DNA of 64,000 nucleotides, taken from the NCBI GenBank assembly GCA_004562915.1, contig SFQZ01000003.1:25244-89243 (forward strand), given 5' to 3'. The translations under genes and the position numbers were made by a program. This document shows, in pieces, positions 9,008 through 18,532 of this stretch (position 1 is the first letter of the stretch; each line of letters begins with the position of its first letter). The notes beneath the pieces are model-generated. The model made no database searches, was not told where the DNA came from, and saw only the letters and a list, made by a program, of their open reading frames with translations. The DNA comes from a bacterium. Lineage in GTDB: Bacteria > Bacillota_A > Clostridia > Lachnospirales > Lachnospiraceae.

Positions 9008-10416
9008 TGAAAAATACGTTGTATTTTAAATTTATACTGGCTTATGTAATCCTGGCAGTACTGGGATTTCTGACGATTTCTACTATTGGTTCCTCTCTGG
9101 TGCAGAATCAGATTCTGGATGCCGAAGGGGAATCTTTATACAAAGAGGCAATCTCTATTGCCTCTTATCAGGCAAAAGCAGACTACTCAAACACAGAAGA
9201 AGTGGAAGAGACCTACAATTATCTGAAAACCCTCTCCACATATCAGGATGCACGTATCATGATCCTGAATTCTTTCGGTGTGCCTCTGATCGATACCGGA
9301 CTTTCCTATCAGTCGGGAAATACCACTCCACTGGAAAATTTTGATCCTACAGCTCTGGATACCGGTTATTATGAAACAGGAGATTTTTATCATTATTTTA
9401 GTGAAGAGATGGTAAACACGATGGTTCCCATCACACTGAATCTGAAAACAAAGGGATATGTGTCCATTCATATACCCATGAGTAAGATTATTGAAAAAAG
9501 AGAAAGCATCCTGGGACCGGTGTACATTATTTTTGTACTGTTATTTGTCTTTTCTCTTCTGATTCTGGGACTGTTTTCTTTCAGTGTCTATCGGCCTCTG
9601 AAAAAAATCACGATAGGCGCCAATGAATACGCAGCCGGCAATCTGGATTATAATATTTCTGTGAACACAGATGATGAAATGGGATATCTTGCGACCACCC
9701 TGAATTATATGTCTGATGAATTGAATAAAATGGGCGATTATCAACGCAAATTTGTTGCCAATGTATCCCATGATTTTCGTTCACCACTGACTTCCATCAA
9801 GGGATACGTGGAAGCCATCATGGACGGAACCATTCCTCCGGAAATGCAGGGACGCTATCTGCAGATTGTAGTCGACGAGACAGAACGCCTCGACAAGCTG
9901 ACAAAAAGTCTGCTTACGCTGGACAAGCTGGATTCCCGGGGACGCCCTATACATATGGTCCGTTTTGATATCAACCAGACCATCAAGAGCACCGCCGCTA
10001 CATTTGAAGGTATCTGCCGTAAAAAAATAATCACCATCGAACTTCATCTGGAATCAGAAAAGCTCTTTGTCAATGCAGACAAAGAGCAAATTCAACAGGT
10101 TCTGTATAATCTGATCGATAATGCCATCAAGTTCAGCAACAATGATTCTACGATCAAGGTGGAAACCACAGAAAAGCACGGAACCGTATTTGTCTCAGTA
10201 AAAGATACCGGACAGGGTATCCCGAAAGCGAGCCTGAATAAAATCTGGGAACGCTTTTACAAACTGGATTCCTCCAGAGGTCGTGACCGCAAAGGAACCG
10301 GGCTGGGACTTTCCATCGTAAAGGAAATCATCACCGCTCATAACCAGAACATCAATGTAATCAGTACCGAAGGTGTGGGTACCGAATTTATCTTTACTTT
10401 GGAAAAAGCTAAATAG
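9007..10416 (+). CDS. Two-component sensor histidine kinase (HAMP, HisKA, HATPase)
   Basis: 469 aa, membrane. Two membrane segments (about 8-28 and 172-195) enclose an extracellular sensor region of about 140 residues, followed by HAMP (about 195-247), a HisKA domain with VANVSHDFRSPLTSIKGYVE (phospho-His) and an ATPase domain with N box LYNLIDNAIKFS and G boxes DTGQGIPK and GTGLGLSIVKEI. The ATG at 9007 overlaps the regulator stop (TAATG), pointing to translational coupling. The sensor region is acidic and aromatic but matches no ligand domain I recognise. A bidirectional hairpin lies 3 nt past the stop. Confidence 0.94.
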   Translation: MKNTLYFKFILAYVILAVLGFLTISTIGSSLVQNQILDAEGESLYKEAISIASYQAKADYSNTEEVEETYNYLKTLSTYQDARIMILNSFGVPLIDTGLSYQSGNTTPLENFDPTALDTGYYETGDFYHYFSEEMVNTMVPITLNLKTKGYVSIHIPMSKIIEKRESILGPVYIIFVLLFVFSLLILGLFSFSVYRPLKKITIGANEYAAGNLDYNISVNTDDEMGYLATTLNYMSDELNKMGDYQRKFVANVSHDFRSPLTSIKGYVEAIMDGTIPPEMQGRYLQIVVDETERLDKLTKSLLTLDKLDSRGRPIHMVRFDINQTIKSTAATFEGICRKKIITIELHLESEKLFVNADKEQIQQVLYNLIDNAIKFSNNDSTIKVETTEKHGTVFVSVKDTGQGIPKASLNKIWERFYKLDSSRGRDRKGTGLGLSIVKEIITAHNQNINVISTEGVGTEFIFTLEKAK

Positions 10417-10419
10417 ACC

Positions 10420-10453
10420 GAACCGGACGCAGGTCTGTCCCCTGTCCGGTTCC
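10420..10453. terminator. Shared terminator between convergent kinase gene and trmL
   Basis: GAACCGGAC (10420-10428) pairs with GTCCGGTTC (10444-10452), followed on the plus strand by CTTTATTT. It sits between two convergent stop codons and can serve both. Confidence 0.75.
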
Positions 10454-10454
10454 T

Positions 10455-10955
10455 TTATTTCCAGTCATATCTGGTCAGGTGTCCTTCCAGCTGCATATGA
10501 TCGAAATTATGCTGCCGCAGAGCCTCATACAGGACAATCGCCACAGAATTACTGAGATTCAGAGATCGTATCTTATCAAGCATGGGAATCCGAATCGCAG
10601 TCTCCTGGTTTTCCAGGAGAATTTCTTCCGGAATCCCACCGCTTTCTTTTCCAAACATAATATAACAGTCTTCTTCATAGAAAACATCTGTATATGTCCT
10701 CGGTGCCTTAGTAGAAGCCATATAAATCTTTGCTCCCGGATTCTTTTCCAGAAAATCCTGATAATTGATATATCTGGTTACATCAAGATGTTCCCAATAA
10801 TCCATTCCGGCTCTTTTGATCGATTTCTCATTCAGTCGGAATCCCAAAGGTTCAATCAGATGAAGACGGGTACCTGTTGCCACACAGGTTCTGCCAATAT
10901 TTCCCGTGTTGGACGGGATTTCCGGCTCATATAATACAATATTCAATCTCGCCAT
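10455..10955 (-). CDS. trmL: tRNA (cytidine/uridine-34 2'-O) methyltransferase TrmL, SPOUT family
   Basis: 166 aa from the ATG at 10955, chosen because AAGGAG lies 6-11 nt upstream and MARLNIVLYEPEIPSNTGNI is the family's N-terminus; the longer frame to 10973 has no ribosome binding site. SPOUT fold with the N-terminal PSNTGNIGRTC motif, the central FGKESGGIP loop and the C-terminal knot motif IPMLDKIRSLNLSNSVAIVLYEALRQ. Methylates the wobble-base ribose of tRNA-Leu isoacceptors using SAM. It is the last gene of a minus-strand run that begins with the exonuclease at 14251. Confidence 0.92.
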   Translation of the reverse strand: MARLNIVLYEPEIPSNTGNIGRTCVATGTRLHLIEPLGFRLNEKSIKRAGMDYWEHLDVTRYINYQDFLEKNPGAKIYMASTKAPRTYTDVFYEEDCYIMFGKESGGIPEEILLENQETAIRIPMLDKIRSLNLSNSVAIVLYEALRQHNFDHMQLEGHLTRYDWK

Positions 10956-10987
10956 TTTTTCTCCTTCCATCACTCATCGACATTGAT

Positions 10988-11974
10988 CTATCCAAGTACT
11001 TTGTACAACTCATCCGGCTGTGGTTTATCCAGATAACGGACATCCTCTCCGTTTCTGAGTATCCGGTCATTACCGGCATTGGTACGTCCTACCACTGACG
11101 CATGGATTCCGTCTTTTTCCAGTTTTCTCACAAGTTCATGACCGTCATCCGCAGCGATCATCATAGAACCGCTGGACATAATCTGATATGGATTCAAATC
11201 AAAATACTGACAGATCTCCACTGTCTCCTGACGGATCGGGATTTTTTTCAAATCTACTTCCAGTCCTACTCCCGCACCACTTGCCATCTCCCAAAGAGCA
11301 CCAAATACTCCTCCCTCTGTAATATCGTGCATGGCTGTAACACCATGTTCCATGGCAATCCTGGATTCCGGAACGACTGACAAAAACTGGTCAAATCCAA
11401 TAGCCGTATCCACGATTCCTGCCGGAAAACGCTTCCGGAGTTCTTCTTCTCTTTCTTTTGCCAGAATTGTAGTGGCCTCCAGACCGATCCATTTCGTCAC
11501 AACAATATCCTGTTCCGGCTGCACCTGCAGTGTCGTAATTACACGGGATTTTTTAATCTTACCTACTCCGGTGACAGAAATCAACGGCTGACGGACTACA
11601 TTGGTGATTTCTGTATGACCACCCAAAACTTCCATATTCAGTTTTTTACAGGTTGCCTCCGCTTCCTGCATCATTTTCTTCACTTCCGGCTCCTCCACGG
11701 TATCCGGAAGCATTACCGTCAGCATGACACCAATCGGCTCTGCTCCGGAAGCCGCCAGATCATTGGCAGTGATATGAATACTGTGGCTTCCGAGGTCTTT
11801 CACTGTGCCGGTGATCGGATCTGTAGACATAACAAGAACCTCATCCGGTTCCACCTGCACAATCGCGCAGTCCTGTCCCACTGCCGGACCTACCAGCACT
11901 TCTTCTCTTCTATGTTTTACCTGCTTTAATACGGAACGAATCAATATGGGTTCCGGTAACTTTCCTATTTTCAT
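10988..11974 (-). CDS. AIR synthase/HypE-like (PurM superfamily) ATP-binding protein
   Basis: 328 aa. The PurM/HypE/SelD fold is clear: an N-terminal ATP-binding half with VGPAVGQDCAIV, the STDPITG and HITANDLAASGAEPIG motifs, and a C-terminal half with TAMHDITEGGVFGALWEMA. These enzymes couple ATP to phosphorylation or dehydration of a carbonyl/carbamoyl group. No purine, hydrogenase-maturation or selenium genes are nearby, and the C-terminus lacks the PRIC-type cysteine of HypE, so a role in hydrogenase maturation is unlikely. The family is common in clostridia as AIR synthase-related protein of unknown substrate. It starts 15 nt after the VanW stop, so it is in the same operon. Confidence 0.8.
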   Translation of the reverse strand: MKIGKLPEPILIRSVLKQVKHRREEVLVGPAVGQDCAIVQVEPDEVLVMSTDPITGTVKDLGSHSIHITANDLAASGAEPIGVMLTVMLPDTVEEPEVKKMMQEAEATCKKLNMEVLGGHTEITNVVRQPLISVTGVGKIKKSRVITTLQVQPEQDIVVTKWIGLEATTILAKEREEELRKRFPAGIVDTAIGFDQFLSVVPESRIAMEHGVTAMHDITEGGVFGALWEMASGAGVGLEVDLKKIPIRQETVEICQYFDLNPYQIMSSGSMMIAADDGHELVRKLEKDGIHASVVGRTNAGNDRILRNGEDVRYLDKPQPDELYKVLG

Positions 11975-11989
11975 TCTCTGATGCCTCCG

Positions 11990-13429
11990 TTAAGAATACT
12001 GATTTAATACCACATATACCTGATTCAGATCATTCGTCGCAATCGCACTGTACATTGCACTGGCAGCTTCTGCATTGTCCGTTTTTACACCCACTTTATA
12101 TTTATTGGGGGCCATCTGATACGTACTGGTATTTACCTCTTCTCTGTTTTCCTGCCCGTTTTCTGTCACCACTTTCCATAGCTTCGCCCGATATCCAGTA
12201 TGGGAAGTCTGGGTTTGTTCTATACTCCCCAGGTTTTTCTCCGGGTCAGCTGTCAATTCTGTCGTCGGCTGAATGGTCTCCAGTGTTTCGCTTTCATAAC
12301 TGACGGTTCTTCCTTCCGGACGATACTCTTCTCCATATATTACAAAACTGACGGTTCCACCAGCTGCATAGCCCTCTATATAAATTGGTGCATCCAGATT
12401 ATTTACAAACTTAAAATCTTTAGCCCCTTCAGCGATTGCTGCGTCCATGGACGGTTTTACATAGTTTACAATCATCGAATGATTATGCCGTTCTGTCACC
12501 TGAAGCTCCGATCTCAATACCGCAAGATACAACGTGCTGGATACCTGACAGATACCGCCTCCGAAAGACTCTACAACGGCACCGTTCGCATAGGAACCGG
12601 CCAGCTCATATCCATTTTCTTCCGTAAATGGCACCATCGCATCACACACGGAAAAACTTTCTCCCGGATATAAAACTTTTCCATTTAGTTTTTGTGTACC
12701 ATTTCTAATATTCGTCGCTCTGGCAGCACTGCTGGAAGAATAATCCGTACTTCCCTGACCAAGCACATTCTTCACTCGTGCCAGTTCTTCTTTTGATCCT
12801 CTGGGTTCCGTTAGTTCAACCTCAAGTTCCACATCCCCGATCCCATCTTTCCAGATTTCTGTCAGATAAGTTTCCAAAAGCTGAACTGACTCTTCTTCCT
12901 TAAGTACAACACCCCTCTGTCCATTGATGATTTGAAATTGCCCATTATCACGTACCAGACTGTAATTGGAAACTTCCCTGTTCAGCGGAACACAGTACGT
13001 TTCCAGAGCCTCGCGTAAAGCCTCTTCATCAACCTGATAGTTCATTTCCAGATGAATTGGAGTATTCTCCAGATCTTTTTTCACCTTATACCGCTTGATC
13101 ACATTGCCAATCTGTCCGATTTGGGCCGCATTTTCAACAGTATCCCTGTTATTGCCGCTGACCCCCAGCTCTTTTGCAGTCACACCTACCGACTGATCAT
13201 CCATATGAAGAATGATCCGGTATCCCGTAGTTTCTTCCACCCGTCGTTCAACCGCCTGCATTGCCTCGTCCACAGTCAATCCTGAGAGATCCACATTTTC
13301 CAGATAGATATTATCCAAAATCTTCTGTTCCTGTCGGACAGTTCCGAAATCTTCCTGCGCCCGGACAGGTGCCGCACATAAAACAGCAATTCCAACTGTG
13401 GCGACAGCAAATATGCTTTTCACTTTCAT
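11990..13429 (-). CDS. Secreted VanW-domain cell-wall protein
   Basis: 479 aa. A signal peptide (about 1-24, ending APVRAQ) directs export. Residues about 40-225 hold a repeated peptidoglycan-binding-like region (YoaR type), followed by a VanW domain (about 235-370) with YPGESFSV, GGGICQVSSTLY and ERHNHS motifs, then a G5-like tail. VanW domains occur in vancomycin-resistance clusters and in YoaR-type wall proteins, but their activity is not established; no vanA/B/H/X genes are here, so resistance should not be inferred. The start ATG overlaps the stop of a 32-codon ORF (ATGA), so the two are translationally coupled. Confidence 0.87.
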   Translation of the reverse strand: MKVKSIFAVATVGIAVLCAAPVRAQEDFGTVRQEQKILDNIYLENVDLSGLTVDEAMQAVERRVEETTGYRIILHMDDQSVGVTAKELGVSGNNRDTVENAAQIGQIGNVIKRYKVKKDLENTPIHLEMNYQVDEEALREALETYCVPLNREVSNYSLVRDNGQFQIINGQRGVVLKEEESVQLLETYLTEIWKDGIGDVELEVELTEPRGSKEELARVKNVLGQGSTDYSSSSAARATNIRNGTQKLNGKVLYPGESFSVCDAMVPFTEENGYELAGSYANGAVVESFGGGICQVSSTLYLAVLRSELQVTERHNHSMIVNYVKPSMDAAIAEGAKDFKFVNNLDAPIYIEGYAAGGTVSFVIYGEEYRPEGRTVSYESETLETIQPTTELTADPEKNLGSIEQTQTSHTGYRAKLWKVVTENGQENREEVNTSTYQMAPNKYKVGVKTDNAEAASAMYSAIATNDLNQVYVVLNQYS

Positions 13430-13524
13430 AGCAACACATCCAGAGCCATTGAGAATACCATAGCTAATATCATAACAATTGCAATCACTGATGCCATAAT
13501 ACGTTTTCCTTTATTACTCCACAT
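13426..13524 (-). CDS. 32-aa single-pass membrane peptide coupled to the VanW gene
   Basis: A 33-codon ORF starting at the ATG at 13524. GAGGTGAT ends about 4 nt before the ATG, a strong ribosome binding site that overlaps the end of the exonuclease gene. The peptide starts MWSNKGKR, a basic cytoplasmic end, then runs through about 20 hydrophobic residues (IMASVIAIVMILAMVFSMAL) to a short acidic end. Its TGA overlaps the VanW ATG as ATGA. This layout resembles small single-pass peptides such as Prli42 or DUF4044 in general form only; I cannot assign it to either. Its conservation upstream of VanW genes would decide whether it is functional. Confidence 0.65.
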   Translation of the reverse strand: MWSNKGKRIMASVIAIVMILAMVFSMALDVLL

Positions 13525-13528
13525 AATA

Positions 13529-14251
13529 TCACCTCATGATCCTTCCATATTCTGAAATAATTTTATCAATTTTCCTGGATGCTTCATTTTTTGTCAGACT
13601 GTCAATCTCCACATCCAGACTTATTTTATGATATTTCACTAAATCATTCAAGTACGCTTTTTGTGAATTCGTAATAGGCCCCTGTTTTTTTGCTTTATAC
13701 AGAAGAGCTACCGGAACAAACAACCTTTCCTGTCCCTCCTGAGCCCTTTTTTTCAGTTGTTCATAGACCTCATACGTAGCCAGTGCATCATGAAAAGCAC
13801 GGTGTGCCTGTTCCCTGTTAATCTGAAAATACTCACACAGGCTGGTCAGGCTTCGGCTTTCCAGTTCCGGAAGAACACTTCTGGCAATTTTCAGCGTATC
13901 AATTCCTCTTTTTTCAAAAGAGAGCTTCAGATTCGCCGCCTGATGTTTGAGGAAACTATAATCAAACATCAGATTATGTCCCATCAGATCCCTGTCACCA
14001 CAGAAATCAAGAAATTCATAAAAAGCCTGTTCAGCTGTCGGGGCATTCTCCACCATATCCTGCGTAATTCCTGTTAAAGCCTGAATGAATGGAGGTATCG
14101 CCATCCTGGGATTAATAAAAGTACAGAATGTATCTTTCACTTCTCCATTTTCCACTTTTACAGCTCCTATTTCCAGGATTCTGTCTTTTGCCGGCTGCAG
14201 ACCTGTAGTCTCCAGATCTACTACCACATAACTGTCCGCATTCCTTTCCAT
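13529..14251 (-). CDS. DEDDh 3'-5' exonuclease (DnaQ/PolC epsilon-like)
   Basis: 240 aa. Exonuclease fold with ExoI motif VVVDLETTGL, ExoII motif HNLMFDYSFL and ExoIII motif HRAFHDALATYEVY, giving the complete DEDDh active site. The domain occupies about residues 6-170; the remaining 70 residues are a basic helical tail with SQKAYLNDLVKYHKISLDV, similar to a small DNA-binding segment. Such stand-alone epsilon-like nucleases trim DNA or RNA 3' ends; the polymerase subunit is elsewhere. AAGGA precedes the ATG by about 9 nt. First gene of the run exonuclease - small peptide - VanW - PurM-like - trmL. Confidence 0.88.
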   Translation of the reverse strand: MERNADSYVVVDLETTGLQPAKDRILEIGAVKVENGEVKDTFCTFINPRMAIPPFIQALTGITQDMVENAPTAEQAFYEFLDFCGDRDLMGHNLMFDYSFLKHQAANLKLSFEKRGIDTLKIARSVLPELESRSLTSLCEYFQINREQAHRAFHDALATYEVYEQLKKRAQEGQERLFVPVALLYKAKKQGPITNSQKAYLNDLVKYHKISLDVEIDSLTKNEASRKIDKIISEYGRIMR

Positions 14252-14318
14252 ACCTGTACTTCCTTTCTCTCTTTCTGTGCTGTTTTTTCTCGCTGCCTGT
14301 CACTTCTGATTGCTAATC

Positions 14319-16091
14319 TCATTTTCCTTCACATATTTCCGTAATTGTTTCGCATTCCCGGGTAATGTCCTGATATTTTGCCGCAAAAGTAAGTGTATCC
14401 CGCTTTTTATAATCAAATAAAAACAGATAAGTCCCCGGCTCCAGAGTATCCGGATGGAAATGCATAACTTCAATGTGTGTCATCTTTCCTGTCTGTTTTT
14501 CATCATAAATTTCATATTCTTCTAAAAAACGATGTTCTTTTGCTTCCATCTGATAAAATCTGCGAAAAACCTGTTTATACATTTTCAGATTGCTCGCCCA
14601 TGCAGGCCTGGTTTTCATGTTTTCTCTGGAATACAGATCAAAAATCATCAACTCCTGATAAAGGTTTTTATTCTCTGGTGCTTTATTTTTCAAAAACTCC
14701 AACAGTATTTCATATCTGCAGATTCTCGTATGAGAAATCTCCATATATCCCATTTTCTCATAGAAATTTCCTAATTCCTGGAAAAATTCAAACGGGCTCT
14801 CAAACAAACGGATTGCTGCCGGAAGAGTTTTTAAAAACTGACCACTATTATAATATACTTCTGTCATCTCTTCCACCAGCTTCAATTTCAGCATATCTTC
14901 ATAGGGAAGCCATCTGGTAAATAATACTTCATAAGGCTCTTCTTCATGATAACAGCAGCCATAACTATCTGCCATTTTATTCATGTAAGATCCTTTCAAC
15001 ACTTTCAAAAATCCCAGCTGGAGCTGCTGCGGTTTCATACGATACACATCATTAAAAGACTTTCCAAAACTTTCATAATCTTCATAAGGAAGTCCTGCAA
15101 TCAAATCAAGATGTTGATGCACATTCCGTTTTTCCCGGATTCTCTCTACATTATAAGCCACACGGGACAAATCCATTTTTCTGTGAATTTCTCGTATCGT
15201 ATCCGGATTCGTGGATTGGACACCAATTTCCAACTGAATCATTCCCGGTCGCATGGTCCTGATCAGTTCAATCTCATCCTCCGTCAGAATATCCGCAGCC
15301 ACTTCAAAATGAAAATTTGTGATTCCATTATCATGCTCCACCAGATAAGTCCATATCTCCATAGCATGGTCATGGCGACAATTAAAAGTTCTGTCCACAA
15401 ATTTTACCTGGGGAACTTTATGATCCAGAAAAAACTGCAGTTCTTTCTTTACCAGATCCAGATTACGAAATCTAAGTTTCTTATCGATCGATGACAGACA
15501 ATAACTGCAGGAAAAAGGGCACCCTCTGCTGGATTCATAATAAATGATTCGATTTTCAAACTTTTCCAGATCTTCATACACAAAGGGAATCCTGCTCAGG
15601 TCCATAACTTCCCGCCATCCATTGTCCTGAATGATTCCACCGGAAACTGTTTGATTTTTTCGACGATAGGTAACCCCTTTGATATCTTCCAGTATTTTTC
15701 CATTACCTGCATAATGCTGCACCAGTTCCAGAAAGGTCTCTTCGCCCTCTCCTTTCATGATACCGGTAAGTTCCGGATACTCATCCAATATTTTTTCCGC
15801 ATCAAAGGAAACTTCCGGCCCACCCAGCCAGATAGCAGTGTCCGGAAGTATCTTGTGTATCTCTCTTATCAGTTCCTTCACCAGAGAAATATTCCAAATA
15901 TAGCAGGAAATGCAAAGGACTTCCGGCTTTCGCCGGAAGATTCCTTTTAAAATGTCATCCTTACTTTGATTGATTGTAAACTCGGCCAGTCCAATCTGCT
16001 CCCGGTATTCCCGTGCATATGCCTGAAGGCTGTAAACAGCTAGATTGGAATGGATATACTTTGCGTTAATCGCAATCAACAAAATTCTCAT
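14319..16091 (-). CDS. B12-binding-domain radical SAM protein (DUF4080 family)
   Basis: 590 aa. An N-terminal Rossmann-like cobalamin-binding domain (about 1-130, ending at MKGEGEETF) precedes a radical-SAM core whose cluster ligands are Cys191, Cys195 and Cys198 in ESSRGCPFSCSYC, then a C-terminal DUF4080-type region. The DxHxxG cobalamin-ligand motif is not visible, so B12 may bind base-off in another way or not at all. Members of the family are of unknown reaction; methylation or thiolation of an unknown substrate is possible. The fructokinase gene upstream overlaps it by 4 nt (ATGA), so they are co-translated. Confidence 0.87.
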   Translation of the reverse strand: MRILLIAINAKYIHSNLAVYSLQAYAREYREQIGLAEFTINQSKDDILKGIFRRKPEVLCISCYIWNISLVKELIREIHKILPDTAIWLGGPEVSFDAEKILDEYPELTGIMKGEGEETFLELVQHYAGNGKILEDIKGVTYRRKNQTVSGGIIQDNGWREVMDLSRIPFVYEDLEKFENRIIYYESSRGCPFSCSYCLSSIDKKLRFRNLDLVKKELQFFLDHKVPQVKFVDRTFNCRHDHAMEIWTYLVEHDNGITNFHFEVAADILTEDEIELIRTMRPGMIQLEIGVQSTNPDTIREIHRKMDLSRVAYNVERIREKRNVHQHLDLIAGLPYEDYESFGKSFNDVYRMKPQQLQLGFLKVLKGSYMNKMADSYGCCYHEEEPYEVLFTRWLPYEDMLKLKLVEEMTEVYYNSGQFLKTLPAAIRLFESPFEFFQELGNFYEKMGYMEISHTRICRYEILLEFLKNKAPENKNLYQELMIFDLYSRENMKTRPAWASNLKMYKQVFRRFYQMEAKEHRFLEEYEIYDEKQTGKMTHIEVMHFHPDTLEPGTYLFLFDYKKRDTLTFAAKYQDITRECETITEICEGK

Positions 16092-17032
16092 AATTCAGCC
16101 ATAACCTGTTCCAGTGTCGGCATAGCCGGAATTGCACCACGTTTCTCCACGCACAGACCTGCAACCGCATTGGCAAAATCCAGATATTCTTTTGCCTGTT
16201 CTTCTGTAAGATCTGCAGGTTTCACATTATTCAGTGCCAGACGGGAAAGAAGTCCTCCCCAGAAAGAATCTCCTGCTCCGGTCGTATCTACAGGTTTACG
16301 GTCTTTTCCTTTTGCATGCACTTCGATAGCTTTTGTCTTCAACAATGCTCCATCTTTTCCCAGTGTTACGACTACACAGGAAACCCCTTGCTTCAGAAGT
16401 TCCTCTGCTGCCTCTTTTGAATCAGCCTTGCCGCTGAGCAGTTCTGTCTCCTCATCAGAAATCTTCATGATATCCGCATAAGGAACCATAGAACGCATCT
16501 TTTCGATTGCGTCCTCTTCTGTCTTCCAAAGCAGCGGACGATAGTTCGGGTCATAAGAAATAACTGCTCCAGCTTTCTTTGCTTCCTGTACCGCGTAGAA
16601 TGTTGCACTTCTTGCAGGCTCGTCTGTCAAAGAAAGCGAACCACAATGAAAAATCTTTGTATTCTTTACAACATCCAGATTCACTTCTTCACTGGTAAGC
16701 TGGGTATCCGCACCCGGTTTTCTGGCAAAAGAAAAGCTTCTTTCACCATTTTTTAATGATACAAAAGCAAGTGTGGTAAAGAAATCAGGATCCACAACCA
16801 GACCTGAGGTATCCACACCGATTTTATCCAGAGTTTCTTTAAGCAGTGCTCCATGCATGTCATCTCCCACCTTGCCGATGAATGCAGGTTTCAGTCCCAG
16901 ATTGGATACTGCCGCCAGTACATTAGCCGGAGCTCCTCCAGGATTCTGCTCAAATAATGCCATACCCGCCTCTGAATTTCCGTATGGAGTAAAGTCAATC
17001 AATACTTCACCCAAAGCTGTAACATCAAACAT
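16088..17032 (-). CDS. scrK: PfkB-family fructokinase
   Basis: 314 aa. Ribokinase fold with the N-terminal motif NPGGAPANVLAAVSNLG and the C-terminal PfkB signature DTTGAGDSFWGGLL, in which Asp is the catalytic base. Similarity to ScrK-type fructokinases (ALGEVLIDFTPYG start) suggests phosphorylation of D-fructose at O6 with ATP. No sucrose phosphotransferase or hydrolase gene is beside it, so the substrate is not fixed by context. Its stop overlaps the radical-SAM gene start. A possible promoter (TTGCGG, TAGAAT) lies in the 134-bp gap after glyA. Confidence 0.87.
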   Translation of the reverse strand: MFDVTALGEVLIDFTPYGNSEAGMALFEQNPGGAPANVLAAVSNLGLKPAFIGKVGDDMHGALLKETLDKIGVDTSGLVVDPDFFTTLAFVSLKNGERSFSFARKPGADTQLTSEEVNLDVVKNTKIFHCGSLSLTDEPARSATFYAVQEAKKAGAVISYDPNYRPLLWKTEEDAIEKMRSMVPYADIMKISDEETELLSGKADSKEAAEELLKQGVSCVVVTLGKDGALLKTKAIEVHAKGKDRKPVDTTGAGDSFWGGLLSRLALNNVKPADLTEEQAKEYLDFANAVAGLCVEKRGAIPAMPTLEQVMAEL

Positions 17033-17166
17033 AACATTGCCCTCTTTTCTTTATCTTTTGGGGAATACACCCTCAATTTTCTTCTTTGCCTCTATTCTAC
17101 CACGTCTGGTAAGCAGACCGCAAGAACAAAGTGGGGCAAGTCCACTTCAACTCCCTATTCTTTCAC

Positions 17167-18405
17167 TTATGCATTCAAAGGATATTTATCTGTCAGTTCT
17201 TTTACAATCGCAAGTGCTTTTTCTTTGTTCTCTTTGCTCTCTATCATCATGGCAATTGCTTCTGCGATCTGTTCCATATCTTCTTCTTTCATGCCACGGG
17301 ATGTCACTGCTGCAGTTCCCAGACGCACTCCACTGGTTACAAATGGTGATTCCGGATCATTTGGAATCGCATTTTTATTGCAGGTGATATTTGCTTCATC
17401 CAGCAGTTTTTCCATGGCTTTCCCGGTAATTCCGGTTCCTCGCAGATCCACCAGCATCAGATGGTTATCCGTTCCTCCTGATACCAGCTTAATTCCTCTT
17501 CTGATCAAGCCATCAGCAAGAGCTTTACAATTCTTCACAATCTGCTTCTGATATTCCACATATTCCGGCTGCAGAGCTTCCTGAAAACATACTGCTTTCG
17601 CAGCAATCACATGCATCAGAGGTCCTCCCTGAGTTCCCGGAAATACTGCTTTATTAAAATTAAATTGCTTTGCAATCTCTTCACTGGAAAGGATCAGACC
17701 GCCTCTTGGTCCTCTCAGTGTTTTATGTGTAGTAGTTGTCGTCACATGTGCATAAGGAATAGGGCTCGGATGGATTCCGGCCGCTACCAGACCTGCAATA
17801 TGAGCAATGTCCACCATCAAATAAGCGCCAACTTCATCCGCAATCTCGCGGAATTTCTTAAAATCTATAATACGGGCATAAGCACTTGCACCGGCTACAA
17901 TCAATTTGGGTCTGGATTCCAGTGCAATCTTTCTCACTTCATCATAATCAATAAATCCTTCATCATTCACTCCATAAGGCACTACATGGAAATAAGCACC
18001 CGAAAAATTTGCCGGGCTTCCATGGCTCAGATGTCCGCCGTGCGCAAGATTCATACCCATTACGGTATCACCCGGTTTTAACATAGCAAAGAACACAGCC
18101 ATATTAGCCTGTGCGCCAGAGTGCGGCTGAACATTTGCATAAGTACAGCCAAATAACTTTTTAGCCCTCTCAATTGCTAACGTCTCCACTTCATCTACAC
18201 ACTCACATCCACCATAATATCTTTTTCCCGGATATCCTTCTGCATACTTGTTAGTCAGCGGGCTTCCCATAGCTGCCATGACAGCTTTACTTACCCAGTT
18301 TTCTGAAGCTATCAGCTCAATATGCGAATTCTGTCTGTCAATCTCTTTCGTAATCGCCTGAGCAACAGCCGGATCTGTTTTCACAATTTCATCAAATGAA
18401 TACAT
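17167..18405 (-). CDS. glyA: Serine hydroxymethyltransferase
   Basis: 412 aa, the family's usual length. PLP-dependent interconversion of serine plus tetrahydrofolate and glycine plus 5,10-methylene-tetrahydrofolate in the cytoplasm. The signature HVTTTTTHKTLRGPRGG contains the PLP lysine (Lys228); IASENW near residue 34, the YAEGYPGKRYYGG segment and VDIAHIAGL are intact. A strong sigma-A promoter lies 51-79 nt upstream (18456-18484). No glycine riboswitch or T-box fits in the short leader. The gene is followed by a small hairpin and then the fructokinase gene. Confidence 0.96.
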   Translation of the reverse strand: MYSFDEIVKTDPAVAQAITKEIDRQNSHIELIASENWVSKAVMAAMGSPLTNKYAEGYPGKRYYGGCECVDEVETLAIERAKKLFGCTYANVQPHSGAQANMAVFFAMLKPGDTVMGMNLAHGGHLSHGSPANFSGAYFHVVPYGVNDEGFIDYDEVRKIALESRPKLIVAGASAYARIIDFKKFREIADEVGAYLMVDIAHIAGLVAAGIHPSPIPYAHVTTTTTHKTLRGPRGGLILSSEEIAKQFNFNKAVFPGTQGGPLMHVIAAKAVCFQEALQPEYVEYQKQIVKNCKALADGLIRRGIKLVSGGTDNHLMLVDLRGTGITGKAMEKLLDEANITCNKNAIPNDPESPFVTSGVRLGTAAVTSRGMKEEDMEQIAEAIAMMIESKENKEKALAIVKELTDKYPLNA

Positions 18406-18455
18406 CTCATTCTCCTCTTCTTTTGCTTTATTCTTCTACTACAATGATGTGCAGA

Positions 18456-18484
18456 ATTATAACATAACCTTACTCTCTCTGCAA
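18456..18484 (-). promoter_or_regulatory. Sigma-A promoter of glyA
   Basis: On the minus strand TTGCAG (18479-18484), a 17-base spacer and TATAAT (18456-18461), 51 nt upstream of the glyA ATG. Confidence 0.75.
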
Positions 18485-18532
18485 GCCTATCCTTATTTTC
18501 TTAAAAAATTTTAAAAAAATCAAATTTAAGTA

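Noticed and set aside
11990..13429. Vancomycin resistance from the VanW gene
   Set aside because: No vanHAX or vanRS genes; VanW domains are common in wall proteins with no link to resistance.
18405..18500. Glycine riboswitch or T-box in front of glyA
   Set aside because: Only about 45 nt lie between the likely transcription start and the ATG, too short for either.
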